Below the pieces are notes generated by a model, which saw only the letters and a list, made by a program, of their open reading frames with translations, made no database searches and was not told where the DNA came from. Of a stretch of DNA of 64,000 bases, positions 41,734 to 50,395 are shown piece by piece. Made by a program: the position numbers and the translations under genes. This DNA is from CAVVAL01 sp963742725 (lineage in GTDB: Bacteria > Actinomycetota > Actinomycetes > Mycobacteriales > Cryptosporangiaceae): contig CAVUMX010000003.1 of NCBI GenBank assembly GCA_963742725.1, positions 1,984,001 through 2,048,000 on the forward strand, written 5' to 3'. Within the stretch, counting starts at the first letter, position 1; the number at the start of each line of letters is the position of its first letter.

Positions 41734-42872
41734 CCGGGCACCCTACCGATTCGCCGCGGGATCACCTGGGACGCCCACTGCGCCGGCGCCGGCGCCGGAC
41801 CGGTCTCGGCGGCGGCGAGCGCGTCGTCGATCAACCCCCGGTTCGGCGACAGCCCGCACACCGGGTCGGTCGCGGCCGCGTCGCCGGTGAGCTGGTACGC
41901 CTGGCACCGGCACCCGCCGAAGTCGACCTCCTTCTGCGGGCAGCTCTGGCACGGCTCCGGCATCCACGCCGTCCCCCGGAACCGGTTGAACGACTCCGAT
42001 CCGTACCAGATCTCGCGCAGCGACATGTCTTTGACGTTCTCCGGATTCAGGTCCGGGATCACCGACGCGACCGGGCACGGCGCCACCTCGCCGTTCGGCG
42101 CGACGGTAAGCTGCCTGCTCCCCCACCCGTTCATGCAGGGCTTCGGGCGGTCGCCGTGGTAGTCGGCCACGATGTAGACGATCGTCATCGTGTCGGCGAG
42201 GCGCCGCCGGGCCTGCGCGGCGACGGCCTGGGCGCGGTCCAGCTGCTCGCGGCTGGGCATCAGCGCGTTGCGGTTCAGCAGTCCCCAGCCGTAGTACTGG
42301 GTGTTCGCCAGCTCCAGCCGGTCGGCGCCCATCGCCTCGGCGAGGTTGATGATCGGCTCGATCCGGTCCAGGTTGCCCCGGTGCAGCACCACGTTCGCCG
42401 TGAGCGGCAGGCCCAGCGCCTTCACGGCCTTCGCCGCGGCGAGCTTCCGGTCGTGCCCCCGGGCACCGGCGATCGCGTTCGCGCTGACCGGATCCGCGTC
42501 CTGCACGCTGATCTGCACGTGGTCGATGCCCGCCTCGGCCAGTTCGGCGGCCTTCTCGTCCGTCAGCCCCAGCGCGGACGTGACCAGGTTGAGGTACAGG
42601 CCCAGGTCGTGGCCGTGCGCCACCAGCTCGCGCAGGTCGGGGCGGGCCAGCGGCTCGCCGCCAGAGAGGTGCAACTGCAGTACGCCCAGGTCACGGGCCT
42701 GCGTGAACACGTCCGCCCACTGCTCGGTGGTCAGCTCGTCCCGGTAGGACTCCAGGTTCACCGGGTTCGAGCAGTACGCGCAGTGCAGCGGGCAGCGGTA
42801 CGTCAGTTCCGCGAGGAGCCCGAGCGGCGGGCTGACTCCGTTCTGGCCGCCGGCGGGCGGGTGCTCAGGCAT
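41730..42872 (-). CDS. pqqE: PQQ biosynthesis radical SAM protein PqqE
   Basis: A 380-residue radical SAM enzyme. The 4Fe-4S motif CPLHCAYC (Cys 27, 31, 34) is in ELTYRCPLHCAYCSNPV, SGGEPL follows, and a C-terminal SPASM-type Cys cluster (CQSCPQKEVDFGGCRCQ) binds auxiliary clusters. It links Glu and Tyr of the PqqA peptide. The pqqD stop is 7 bp inside its start, so these overlap; PqqD chaperones the peptide to it. ATG 42872 is the standard start; the frame extends to 42929. Confidence 0.95.
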   Translation of the reverse strand: MPEHPPAGGQNGVSPPLGLLAELTYRCPLHCAYCSNPVNLESYRDELTTEQWADVFTQARDLGVLQLHLSGGEPLARPDLRELVAHGHDLGLYLNLVTSALGLTDEKAAELAEAGIDHVQISVQDADPVSANAIAGARGHDRKLAAAKAVKALGLPLTANVVLHRGNLDRIEPIINLAEAMGADRLELANTQYYGWGLLNRNALMPSREQLDRAQAVAAQARRRLADTMTIVYIVADYHGDRPKPCMNGWGSRQLTVAPNGEVAPCPVASVIPDLNPENVKDMSLREIWYGSESFNRFRGTAWMPEPCQSCPQKEVDFGGCRCQAYQLTGDAAATDPVCGLSPNRGLIDDALAAAETGPAPAPAQWASQVIPRRIGRVPG

Positions 42873-43167
42873 GGCCGGGCTCACCTTCGGTGGCCAGCTC
42901 GACGAACCGGCGGCGGACAAGGCGTTCAAGCAGTTCGAGGACGTCGTCCGGGCGCATGCCCTCGTACTGCTCGGCGAGGGCGGCGGAGATGCCGGCGACG
43001 GTGGTCGAGCCGTCGCACCTGGCCAGGACTTCGGCGGCCGTCTCGTTCGGCACGAGCACCCCCTCGGGGTAGAGCAGCACGCGGGCGCCGCGGGTGGCGT
43101 CGAAGATGAGCCGGACGCCGCGCCGCAGCCGGGGCCGGGAGTCGCTGGTGAGAGCGGGGCCGCTCAA
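42865..43167 (-). CDS. pqqD: PQQ biosynthesis peptide chaperone PqqD
   Basis: A 100-residue protein with the PqqD fold: RLRRGVRLIFDATRGARVLLYPEGVLVPNETAAEVLARCDGSTTVAGIS, then a helix pair. PqqD binds PqqA for the radical SAM enzyme. The TTG at 43167 overlaps the pqqC stop codon (TTGA) and is the most likely start; no ATG or GTG lies ahead of the conserved region. It overlaps pqqE by 8 bp. It is slightly longer than many PqqD proteins at the N-terminus. Confidence 0.9.
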   Translation of the reverse strand: MSGPALTSDSRPRLRRGVRLIFDATRGARVLLYPEGVLVPNETAAEVLARCDGSTTVAGISAALAEQYEGMRPDDVLELLERLVRRRFVELATEGEPGHA

Positions 43168-43907
43168 GCGGCGGGGTCCCGTCCCGACGCCGCGCAGGCC
43201 AGCTCGATCGCGTCGAGCATGCTCCAGAGCACGTCGCACTTGAACTTCAGCGCCTCGATCGCCGCGTCCTGCTGGGCGCGGGTCGTGCAGTACTCGGCCA
43301 CGAGGTCGAGCGCCTTGATTCCGTCGGCGGTGGTGACGCCGATGCGTGACTCGAAGTACGCGAGGCCGTCCGGGTTGATCCACGGGTACTTCTCGAGCAT
43401 GGCGCCGAGCCGGCGTTTCATGAGGTCGGGCGAGAACATCTCGGTGAGCCCGGACGCGACGGCGTCGGTCCACGGCCTGGTGCGGGCGAACGCGACGTAG
43501 GCGTCGACGGCGAACCGGACGCCCGGCACGATGTGCCGCTGGTCCAGGACCTCTTCGCGGGTGAGCCCGACAGCCTCGGCGAGGTGCAGCCACTTCGCCA
43601 TGCCGCCTTCACCCTCGGCGCGCCCGTCGTGGTAGGTGATCCGGTCGATCCAGACCCTCCGCACGGCGGCGACCGGGCAGTTGCTGAGGATCGCGCTGTC
43701 CTTCTGCGGCAGGCACTGCTGGTAGTACCAGCGGTTCGCCGCCCAGATCCGCAGCTCTCGCTCGCTCAGGTCGCCGGCGTGGAGTCGGGCGTGGAACGGG
43801 TGCCGGTCCCAGTAGAGGTGGGACAGCCCGCGTAACTCCGCGACGAACTCGCTGGTCGTGCGGGGTTCACCGACGGCCGACACGTGCGCTGATTCCTGCG
43901 TGATCAC
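43164..43907 (-). CDS. pqqC: Pyrroloquinoline-quinone synthase PqqC
   Basis: A 247-residue, TENA-like helical oxidase with RGLSHLYWDRHPFHARLHAGDLSERELRIWAANRWYYQQCLPQKDSAI, the signature of PqqC, and RRLGAMLEKYPWINPDGLAYF near residue 175. It performs the last ring-closure and eight-electron oxidation. GTG 43907 has AGGGAG five bases upstream; ATG 44012 in frame is a longer alternative. It is the second gene of the operon, 256 bp after the pqqA stop, with a hairpin between. Confidence 0.94.
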   Translation of the reverse strand: MITQESAHVSAVGEPRTTSEFVAELRGLSHLYWDRHPFHARLHAGDLSERELRIWAANRWYYQQCLPQKDSAILSNCPVAAVRRVWIDRITYHDGRAEGEGGMAKWLHLAEAVGLTREEVLDQRHIVPGVRFAVDAYVAFARTRPWTDAVASGLTEMFSPDLMKRRLGAMLEKYPWINPDGLAYFESRIGVTTADGIKALDLVAEYCTTRAQQDAAIEALKFKCDVLWSMLDAIELACAASGRDPAA

Positions 43908-44123
43908 TCCGACTCCCTGGGCGTATGGCGCGCCGGTGGCGGGCACGGACAGGCGGACCGATCCGGGCATGCCACCACCGGCAATGATCAGCTGGAGGCC
44001 CGCGTCCGTCACTCAGCGGAGTTACAGGCCCCAGCGCTTGGCGCACACCGCCGGGCGGGCGCCGGGACACGGGGGTCCTGACGCACGCGCCGACGGAGGC
44101 GTGCACGAAGCATGTGCGGTGAG

Positions 44124-44157
44124 GGGCCCGCGCCCTTCTACACGGAGCGACGGGCCC
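44124..44157 (-). terminator. Hairpin between pqqA and pqqC
   Basis: On the minus strand GGGCCCG (44151-44157 complement) pairs with CGGGCCC (44124-44130 complement), loop about 20 nt. A partial terminator after pqqA would raise peptide over enzyme levels, as reported for Methylobacterium. Confidence 0.5.
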
Positions 44158-44163
44158 GGTCGG

Positions 44164-44271
44164 TCACGGCAGGCGCATCGCGTAGTCGGTGACCTCGGGG
44201 GCCGTCTCGAACTGCTCGAAGTCGGGCCGGATCCACGTAGCGCGCGGGGTGGGGGTTGTGCTCTCAGCCAT
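44164..44271 (-). CDS. pqqA: PQQ precursor peptide PqqA
   Basis: A 35-residue peptide too short for usual gene callers. It reads MAESTTPTPRATWIRPDFEQ and continues through APEVTDYAMRLP. The Glu and Tyr of E-V-T-D-Y are separated by three residues, the spacing cross-linked by PqqE in known PqqA peptides (for example E-V-T-M-Y). GGAGGGACCAA precedes ATG 44271. It is the first gene of the PQQ operon, 256 bp before the pqqC start at 43907. The family E-x3-Y motif, the position and the strong ribosome-binding site together make the call firm. An N-terminal extension relative to the 23-24-residue proteobacterial forms is seen. Confidence 0.92.
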   Translation of the reverse strand: MAESTTPTPRATWIRPDFEQFETAPEVTDYAMRLP

Positions 44272-44561
44272 TTGGTCCCTCCTCGGGGAATCGCCTTCCC
44301 AACAGCTGTTCCCGCACGAACACCACGCTCAGAAAGGCATCTGACCTGTGGGCGCCCAACGATAGATCGGGCCAGATGCTTATGTCTATAACTTCCCGAA
44401 AGGCGCCCGCCAGCGCCTGGAATCGTCGCGCTCCGTGACGAACGGACATCCAATGTCTCACCGCCGCGCGCATGTCAAGAGCGCACGCCGGATCTGTGGA
44501 CGGACCAGCGTCTGTGGACGGCGCCCGCGCCGCCCTGGCCAACTCCCCCACGCTCGAACCC
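44272..44561. other. Intergenic control region between pqqA and a divergent gene
   Basis: This 290-bp gap contains a comparatively A+T-rich patch around 44380-44395 (TTATGTCTATAA) that may hold promoter elements for pqqA. No gene is supported within it; the open frames there are shadows. Confidence 0.5.
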
Positions 44562-45377
44562 ATGCCGATCACACTTCGCACCTTCATCGACAACGCGGTT
44601 CGCCGGCGCGGCCCGTCCACTGTGGATCAGCTCACCGAGGAGGCACAGGCGGCCGGCGTCACCAAGGCGCGCAATCCGGAGTCCACGGTGCGCACCGCAC
44701 TCAACCAGTCCGACGTCGCGATACCCCTCGCGGACGGCCGGTGGACCTGCATGGCGTGGATCCTCGACGGCGCCGTGCTCACCCACCGTGTGCGGGCGTC
44801 CACGGCGGGCCGGCGCGATCTCTGGCCGCGCAACGACCTCTTCCCGTTCGTGCCGCTGATCGAGTCCGGCGCGCGGCTCGCCGGCGGAGGCATCCTCGGG
44901 CTCGCGCCGATGCACCGGCAGCGGTCGCCTGTGCTTCTCGGGCCCGACGGCTGGCTGCCCGAGGTCCGGCCCGGGGCACTGCTGGCGATGGCGTGGCGCG
45001 GTGGCGCGTTCGCGCTCTCCCCCGCCGACGTCGATCCGGACGCGGTCGCCGACCGGGTCGCGACCCTGCGGGACGCGTTCAGCTACCACCGCGACGCCAA
45101 CACGCTGTACCACTGGCGCACCCCGTTCGCCTCGGCGGTGCTCGCCGCCCTGCTGGAGGTACCCGGCCTGCTCACCGTGCCGCTTCCGCCGCTCGGTGAC
45201 GTGCTCGGTGACCTGCTCCGGCCACCCGCCCTGCCCCGGCGTGTGCCGCACCTGTGCTGCTGCCGCACCGCAGACGCCCTGGACGGCTACTACGAGGCCG
45301 GCACCGATCTTGTCGACGTGATTCCGCCGCCGGGCCCTGAGTGGGACGGCGCTTCCGTGTCACCGCTCGTCCCGTAA
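44562..45377 (+). CDS. Hypothetical protein with winged-helix-like N-terminus
   Basis: A 271-residue protein. Residues 1-65 (LRTFIDNAVRRRGPSTVDQLTEEAQAAGVTKA, then STVRTALNQSDVAIPLADGRW) look like a HARE-HTH-type winged helix. The rest has no domain I recognise, although it ends with a Cys-rich stretch (VPHLCCCRTADALDGYYEAGTDL). ATG 44562 is preferred; an ATG at 44472 gives a poorly supported extension. It is 26 bp before the OGG-like gene, so the two may be an operon. The function is unknown. Confidence 0.65.
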   Translation: MPITLRTFIDNAVRRRGPSTVDQLTEEAQAAGVTKARNPESTVRTALNQSDVAIPLADGRWTCMAWILDGAVLTHRVRASTAGRRDLWPRNDLFPFVPLIESGARLAGGGILGLAPMHRQRSPVLLGPDGWLPEVRPGALLAMAWRGGAFALSPADVDPDAVADRVATLRDAFSYHRDANTLYHWRTPFASAVLAALLEVPGLLTVPLPPLGDVLGDLLRPPALPRRVPHLCCCRTADALDGYYEAGTDLVDVIPPPGPEWDGASVSPLVP

Positions 45378-45403
45378 CCACTCCCACGCCGTCAGGAGAA
45401 GCC

Positions 45404-46219
45404 ATGCCCAATCCCCTGCCCTTCCGTGGTGACCCGCCGGATCGCGTCCACGCGGTGCTGCGGGAGCCGGTCCCGTACAACCCGGCTCGGTGGCGCCAGT
45501 ACCTGCCCGACCAGTCCCTGTGGCCGGACGAGCTCGCGGCCGACGCCACGGGATCCTCCTGGCCGTCCGTCGACCGGGAACGCGTCCTGGCCGTCGGTCT
45601 CCGGGCCACCGATCCGGCGGGCGCCGCCCAGACGTACGTCGCCGCCGCGGTCTGGGGCACCGGTACACACGCGCGCGGCGTCGTCCGGCGCTGCCGCCCG
45701 CTCATCGATATGTCGACGTCCAGCGATGGCGGTGACAGCGGCACCGGCAGCGGCACCGACGGCGGAACTTACGGCGACGCCGAGGGCGACACCGTGGGCG
45801 CTCGGCTGACGCTGGCGGTCGAGTTGCTCGTCGACAGCAGTGGCGGGCCGGTGGCCGCGTACGACGCGCTGCACGGCGACGGTTGGCTGCGCGTGCCGTA
45901 CCTCGGTCCGTCGTTCGGCACCAAGGTGCTGTACTTCAGCGGCTTCGACCAGGTCGCCGGCGAGCGCCAGCCGCTGATCCTCGACCGATTCGTGGCCGCG
46001 GGACTGAACCACCTGTGTGGCGCCGGCTGGTCGACGAGCGGCAGCCACTGGACCACCGCGCAGTACGCCGCCTACCTCGAACTGGCCCACGCCTGGGCCG
46101 CCGAGTGGGGCTGCCGGCCGGACGTCGTCGAACGCGTCCTGTCCGCCATCGGCCACACCGATCCGATCGCCGTCCGCGCACTGGTCCGGAACCCGGTAGA
46201 CGGCACGGCGGCGGCATGA
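45404..46219 (+). CDS. OGG-fold (8-oxoguanine glycosylase-like) protein
   Basis: A 271-residue protein. The middle reads VPYLGPSFGTKVLYFSGF, then RQPLILDRFVAAGLN, and the C-terminal block is TTAQYAAYLELAHAWAAEWG; these resemble the actinobacterial OGG-fold family, related to 8-oxoguanine DNA glycosylases. I do not see the canonical catalytic Lys, so activity is uncertain. A Gly/Ser/Thr-rich, acidic insert (DGGDSGTGSGTDGGTYGDAEG) sits near residue 110. AGGAGA precedes ATG 45404. The upstream HTH-like gene may be a partner. Confidence 0.5.
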   Translation: MPNPLPFRGDPPDRVHAVLREPVPYNPARWRQYLPDQSLWPDELAADATGSSWPSVDRERVLAVGLRATDPAGAAQTYVAAAVWGTGTHARGVVRRCRPLIDMSTSSDGGDSGTGSGTDGGTYGDAEGDTVGARLTLAVELLVDSSGGPVAAYDALHGDGWLRVPYLGPSFGTKVLYFSGFDQVAGERQPLILDRFVAAGLNHLCGAGWSTSGSHWTTAQYAAYLELAHAWAAEWGCRPDVVERVLSAIGHTDPIAVRALVRNPVDGTAAA

Positions 46220-46404
46220 CCGGCCCACATCGAGCCAGGCCACCGCGATGATCGTCCGGGCCACAGCGGCGCGGCACCACGACCGGCTCAGCCGCGGGCG
46301 CGGCCGGGCCCACGTCGCAACGGACCGGCGGCATGACGGCCGAGCTACTGCGGGCGCGGCAACGCGACCGGCCCACCCTGCGGCGGGCCGGCGTACTGGC
46401 CGGC

Positions 46405-46938
46405 TCAGCCGCTGTCGTCGTCGCGGAACCGGGCCATCAGGACGAGGTCGGCGTAGGCGCCGTCATTCCACACGTGCCGGCGCCGCCGCCCTTCCTCGAC
46501 GAAACCGGCCGCGACGTAGGCGCGGATCGCGCGCCCGTTCGTGGCCAGCACCGACAGGTGGACCTTGCGCAGGTTGCGGATCGTGAACGCGTACCCGACC
46601 AGCAATGTCACGACCTCGCGCCCGTACCCGCGTCCCCAGTAGCCGTGGTCGCCGATCGTGATACCCAGTTCGGCCGTGCGGGCCACATGGTCGTGGCGGA
46701 ACAGTCCGCACTGCCCGATCAGGCGCCCGCCGTCGTCCAGCGCGGTGACCGCGAAGTTCACCTCGTCCGGGTCGGTCCGCCGGCGTTCGTACAACGCGGC
46801 GACGGACGACAGGGGCGCCGGCAGCGGCGGACTGCCGCCGACCAGCAGGCGAAGCCCGACGTCGTTGGCGTGCTCCGCCAGCACGGGATAGTCATCAGGT
46901 TCGATCGGTCGCAGTACGACAAGGTCTCCGGTGAACAT
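46405..46938 (-). CDS. GNAT-family N-acetyltransferase
   Basis: A 177-residue RimJ/RimL-type acetyltransferase: VVLRPIEPDDYPVLAEHAND, ELGITIGDHGYWGRGYGREVVTLLVGYAF (acetyl-CoA motif WGRGYG) and RKVHLSVLATNGRAIRAYVAAGFVEEGRRRRH. The substrate is unknown. It converges with the OGG-like gene across 185 bp without other signals. ATG 46938 is the best start; the open frame extends to 47484 through repeat-rich sequence that is not coding. Confidence 0.9.
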   Translation of the reverse strand: MFTGDLVVLRPIEPDDYPVLAEHANDVGLRLLVGGSPPLPAPLSSVAALYERRRTDPDEVNFAVTALDDGGRLIGQCGLFRHDHVARTAELGITIGDHGYWGRGYGREVVTLLVGYAFTIRNLRKVHLSVLATNGRAIRAYVAAGFVEEGRRRRHVWNDGAYADLVLMARFRDDDSG

Positions 46939-47073
46939 CCGAGCCACGATCGCCCCGACGGGCTGCCCAAGCAAGAGGGACCAGCCCCCGGTTTCAGCGC
47001 GCGCCGGCGACGGCGGCGCGAGGCTCGCCGCGATCACCGGCTCGGGTTCCCCCACCCGCCAACCGCGACAGCG

Positions 47074-47198
47074 GTCGCCGCCGGCGACCGTCCCCCCGGC
47101 CCGCGTCGTCCGGCCGTCGCCGGCGACCGTCCCCCGCCCCGCATCGTGCCGTCGTCGCGAGCGGCCGTGCACTCGCCCCGCATCGTGCCGTCGTCGCG
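47074..47198. repeat. GC-rich repeats between GNAT and macrodomain genes
   Basis: Two near-identical copies of a GTCGCCGGCGACCGTCCCCC-like block (about 47074 and 47116) are followed by CCCCGCATCGTGCCGTCGTC repeated at about 47137 and 47176 (39-bp period). The region has no gene support. Confidence 0.8.
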
Positions 47199-47220
47199 CA
47201 CGCCCTGACATCATCGGGAC

Positions 47221-47724
47221 ATGGCTGCGATCGACGTCGTCCTGGGAGACATCACCGGCGAGGAGGTGGACGCCATCGTCACCGCTGCCAACGAGTCGCT
47301 GATGGGTGGCGGCGGCGTGGACGGTGCGATCCACCGCGCGGCGGGTCCGCGCCTGGCCAGCGCGGGCGCGGCCATCGGACCCTGCCCGCCGGGCGAGGCG
47401 ATGGCCACGCCCGCCTTCGACCTCGATCCGCCGATCCGCCATGTCATCCACACCGTCGGGCCGATCTGGGAGGGCGGGGTCCACGGCGAAGCCGACGTCC
47501 TGGCCTCGTGCTATCGGCGCTGCCTGGAAGTCGCCGACGAGCTGGGCGCGCTGAGCGTCGCGTTCCCGGCCATCGCCACCGGTATCTACGGCTTCCCGGC
47601 CGAACAGGCGGCCCGGATCGCCGTGGCAACGGTCCGGTCCACTCCCACCAACGTCACGCGGATCCGCCTGGTCGCCTTCGACGAGTCCACACGGGACCTG
47701 CTCGCGACCGAGCTGGAAAGGTAG
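47221..47724 (+). CDS. Macrodomain O-acetyl-ADP-ribose deacetylase-like protein
   Basis: A 167-residue macrodomain: DVVLGDITGEEVDAIVTAANESLMGGGGVDGAIHRAAG is the ADP-ribose-binding signature (the NESLMGGGGVDGAI loop), and FPAIATGIYGFPAEQAARIAV forms the second phosphate loop. MacroD-type enzymes remove ADP-ribose from proteins or hydrolyse O-acetyl-ADP-ribose. The Asn and Asp expected in catalysis are in the N-terminal block. No toxin or ADP-ribosyltransferase partner is visible next to it. ATG 47221 is used. Confidence 0.92.
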   Translation: MAAIDVVLGDITGEEVDAIVTAANESLMGGGGVDGAIHRAAGPRLASAGAAIGPCPPGEAMATPAFDLDPPIRHVIHTVGPIWEGGVHGEADVLASCYRRCLEVADELGALSVAFPAIATGIYGFPAEQAARIAVATVRSTPTNVTRIRLVAFDESTRDLLATELER

Positions 47725-47816
47725 CCCGAGTTCCGGGGAAGCTGGGCGTCATATTCAGGGTACGAGCAGGATCATCCCTGATGTCCGGCGACGACCCCGG
47801 CTGCGAATCTGCTGAC

Positions 47817-48374
47817 ATGACTCGCATCCCGCCGTTCATCAGGTTCTCCGCCCTGGCAGCGCCGGTACTGCTGTTCCTGTACGGCGTGTTCCGGCTGGTC
47901 GACGGCCTCGACGGAGATCACGGACCAGGGCTCGCGTGGAACGCCGGCCACACGCTGTTCTTCGGCGCCTTCGTCCTGCTCGGTGTCCTGATCGTGGGGT
48001 TGCTCGCGCTCGTCCCGGCGAAGACCGGGTGGACCCGTGTCCTCGCGAGCGCGGCCACCATCGCCGGACTGTTCGGTGCGGGCTGCTTCCTCTGGGTGAT
48101 CGCCGGAGACCTGTCCGCGGCCTTCCACGACGCCGCTCCGCTGCCCGAGACGTTGGAGCTGGTCGGCCCGCTCTCGTTCCAGCTCGGCATGCTGACCCTC
48201 CTGGTCATGCTGGCGACGGTACGGCCGCGCCGCCTTCCGGTCTGGAGCCCGGTGCTGGTATTCGCCGGGTTCACGGTGGTCGGGGCGAACCTCGATCTGA
48301 TCCCGCTCGGCGCACTGCTCGTCCTGGCCGGCCTGGCTCCCCTGGCCCGGGACCGCCAGGTGGCGCCCCGCTGA
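47817..48374 (+). CDS. Hypothetical polytopic membrane protein
   Basis: A 185-residue protein with about five transmembrane helices (FIRFSALAAPVLLFLYGVFRLV, HTLFFGAFVLLGVLIVGLLAL, VLASAATIAGLFGAGCFLWVIAG, LSFQLGMLTLLVMLATV, WSPVLVFAGFTVVGANLDL). There are no charged motifs suggesting transport. ATG 47817 matches the first membrane segment; the open frame begins further upstream in non-coding sequence. Confidence 0.75.
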   Translation: MTRIPPFIRFSALAAPVLLFLYGVFRLVDGLDGDHGPGLAWNAGHTLFFGAFVLLGVLIVGLLALVPAKTGWTRVLASAATIAGLFGAGCFLWVIAGDLSAAFHDAAPLPETLELVGPLSFQLGMLTLLVMLATVRPRRLPVWSPVLVFAGFTVVGANLDLIPLGALLVLAGLAPLARDRQVAPR

Positions 48375-48491
48375 AGCCGACAGCGTCACCTAGGGCTTTC
48401 CCCCGATGCCGCACCGAGCGCACTCCCCTACCGTCGCGGGTGGTGCTGATCCGGGCGGCCCGTCCGGCAGCGAACTCAATACGGAGACCCG

Positions 48492-49475
48492 ATGAAGGCC
48501 ATAGTCCAGGACAAGTACGGCTCCTCTGACGTCCTGGCGCTCAGGGACGTCGACACGCCGGCGCCGGCGTCCAACGAGGTGCTGGTGCGGGTCCATGCCG
48601 CCGCGGTCAACGCCTACGACTGGCACGTCATGCGCGGCGACCCGTACCTGGCGCGCCCGGCGATCGGCTTCGGCGGGCCCAAGACGAAGGTCCGCGGCAG
48701 GGATTTCTCCGGCCGGGTCGAAGCCGTCGGCGCGGACGTGACCCGGTTCCGTCCCGGTGACGACGTGTACGGCGACCTCGGCGACGCCAACGGGGCCTTC
48801 GCGGAGTACGCGCGCGTCCCGCATGACCTGGTGGAGCCGAAACCGGCCAACCTGACGTTCGAGCAGGCGGCCGCGATACCCCTCGCCGGGAACACCGCGC
48901 TCATGGGCCTGCGCGACGTCGGGCAGGTGCAGCCGGGACAGCACGTCCTGGTCAACGGCGCGTCCGGTGGCGTGGGCACGTTCGCCGTGCAGATCGCCAA
49001 GGCGTTCGGCGCCGAGGTGACCGGGGTGTGCAGCACGAGGAATGTGGAGCTGGTCCAGTCGATCGGCGCCGACCACGTCATCGATTACACCCAGCAAGAC
49101 TTCACGCGAAGCGGACGGTCGTACGACGTCATCTTCGACCTCGTGGGCAACCGTTCCCTGACCGACTGCCGGCGCGCACTGACACCGGCGGGGACGCTCG
49201 TCCTGTCCGGTGGAGGCGTGTTCGACGGCGGCAGTCTCATCGGGCCGCTCGGCCTCCTGGTCAAGGGGAAGCTGCTGGCGCTCTTCGCCCGCCATCGGCT
49301 GCTCGCGCTCACCACGACGACAAGCGCGGCGAACCTGGCGACGCTGAGGGAACTCGCCGAGTCCGGAAAGGTCACCCCGGTCATCGACCGGACGTACCCG
49401 TTGAGCGAGGTCCCCGACGCCATCCGGTACCTCGAACGGGAGCACGCGCGCGCGAAGGTCGTCATCACCATGTGA
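48492..49475 (+). CDS. MDR-family NAD(P)-dependent oxidoreductase
   Basis: A 327-residue medium-chain dehydrogenase/reductase: MKAIVQDKYGSSDVLALRDV, GDDVYGDLGDANGAFAEYAR, and the cofactor-binding loop VLVNGASGGVGTFAVQIAKAFGAEVTG. It is close to quinone oxidoreductases and lacks the structural-zinc Cys cluster. The methyltransferase gene starts 16 bp after its stop. Substrate unknown. Confidence 0.9.
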   Translation: MKAIVQDKYGSSDVLALRDVDTPAPASNEVLVRVHAAAVNAYDWHVMRGDPYLARPAIGFGGPKTKVRGRDFSGRVEAVGADVTRFRPGDDVYGDLGDANGAFAEYARVPHDLVEPKPANLTFEQAAAIPLAGNTALMGLRDVGQVQPGQHVLVNGASGGVGTFAVQIAKAFGAEVTGVCSTRNVELVQSIGADHVIDYTQQDFTRSGRSYDVIFDLVGNRSLTDCRRALTPAGTLVLSGGGVFDGGSLIGPLGLLVKGKLLALFARHRLLALTTTTSAANLATLRELAESGKVTPVIDRTYPLSEVPDAIRYLEREHARAKVVITM

Positions 49476-49491
49476 CGGCTAGGCTCGGCAC

Positions 49492-50238
49492 GTGGACCGG
49501 CATATCCGCACGATGGACGACGTCCTGCGCATGCTTGACCGGTTGTTCGCGGACGGCGCGGACCGATGGACGAGCGACGCAACCAGCTGGTGGGACCGGT
49601 TCTACGCCGACCGTTCGACGCCGGTCCCCTTCTTCGTCGCCAAGCCGGACGAGAACCTGGTGTCTCTCGTCGAGCGCGGCGTGATCGTTGCGGGGCGCGC
49701 GCTGGACCTGGGCTGCGGCCCTGGACGCAACGCGGTGTACCTCGCCTCGCTCGGCTTCGACGTGGACGCGGTCGATCTGTCCCCGGCTGCTGTCGCGTGG
49801 GGCGAGGAGCGGGCGGTGGCAGCGGGCGTCGATGTCCGTTTCCACCGCGCCGACATCTTCTCCGTCGAGCTGCCGCACGACCGGTACGACCTGGTCTACG
49901 ACTCCGGGTGCCTGCACCATCTGCCACCGCATCGCCGGGTGAGCTACCTGGACCTGCTGGACCGCGTGCTCTCCCCTGGCGGCCACCTGGCCCTGACCTG
50001 CTTCGCCGCCGGCGCGATGGGCTCCGAACTGTCCGATGAGGACTTCTACCGCCACGGCCGCCTGGACGGCGGGCTGGCCTACACGCCCGCCTCGCTCCGC
50101 TGGATCTTCTCGGACTACGCCGAGGTCGAGCTGCGGCTCATGGCGGAACAGCCGCCGGACGCACCGGCGTTCGGCGTCCCGTTCCTGCTGGCCGCGTTGT
50201 TCAGGCGCACGCGCGGCGACCGCCCGGCACAGAGGTGA
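49492..50238 (+). CDS. Class I SAM-dependent methyltransferase
   Basis: A 248-residue methyltransferase with the SAM-binding loop RALDLGCGPGRNAVYLASLGFDVDAVDLSPAAV (motif I GCGPG) and YDLVYDSGCLHHLPPHRR as motif II region, resembling thiol or small-molecule methyltransferases. It follows the oxidoreductase by 16 bp; GTG 49492 is the start. It converges on the CBASS operon across a 157-bp gap, so it likely marks the right edge of the chromosomal core here. Confidence 0.88.
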   Translation: MDRHIRTMDDVLRMLDRLFADGADRWTSDATSWWDRFYADRSTPVPFFVAKPDENLVSLVERGVIVAGRALDLGCGPGRNAVYLASLGFDVDAVDLSPAAVAWGEERAVAAGVDVRFHRADIFSVELPHDRYDLVYDSGCLHHLPPHRRVSYLDLLDRVLSPGGHLALTCFAAGAMGSELSDEDFYRHGRLDGGLAYTPASLRWIFSDYAEVELRLMAEQPPDAPAFGVPFLLAALFRRTRGDRPAQR

Positions 50239-50395
50239 TCGAGGGACACGCTCGCCTGCGCGAAGCTGGCTCGCCGTGCCCCTGAGCCATGTGCCACCGT
50301 GGCATCGGAACGCCACCGACCGCGGCAGTGGCAGTCAGCGACTTCAGACGCCGGCGACACCCAGGTGGGGCCGTGCTGTGGCAATGATCGAAGCA

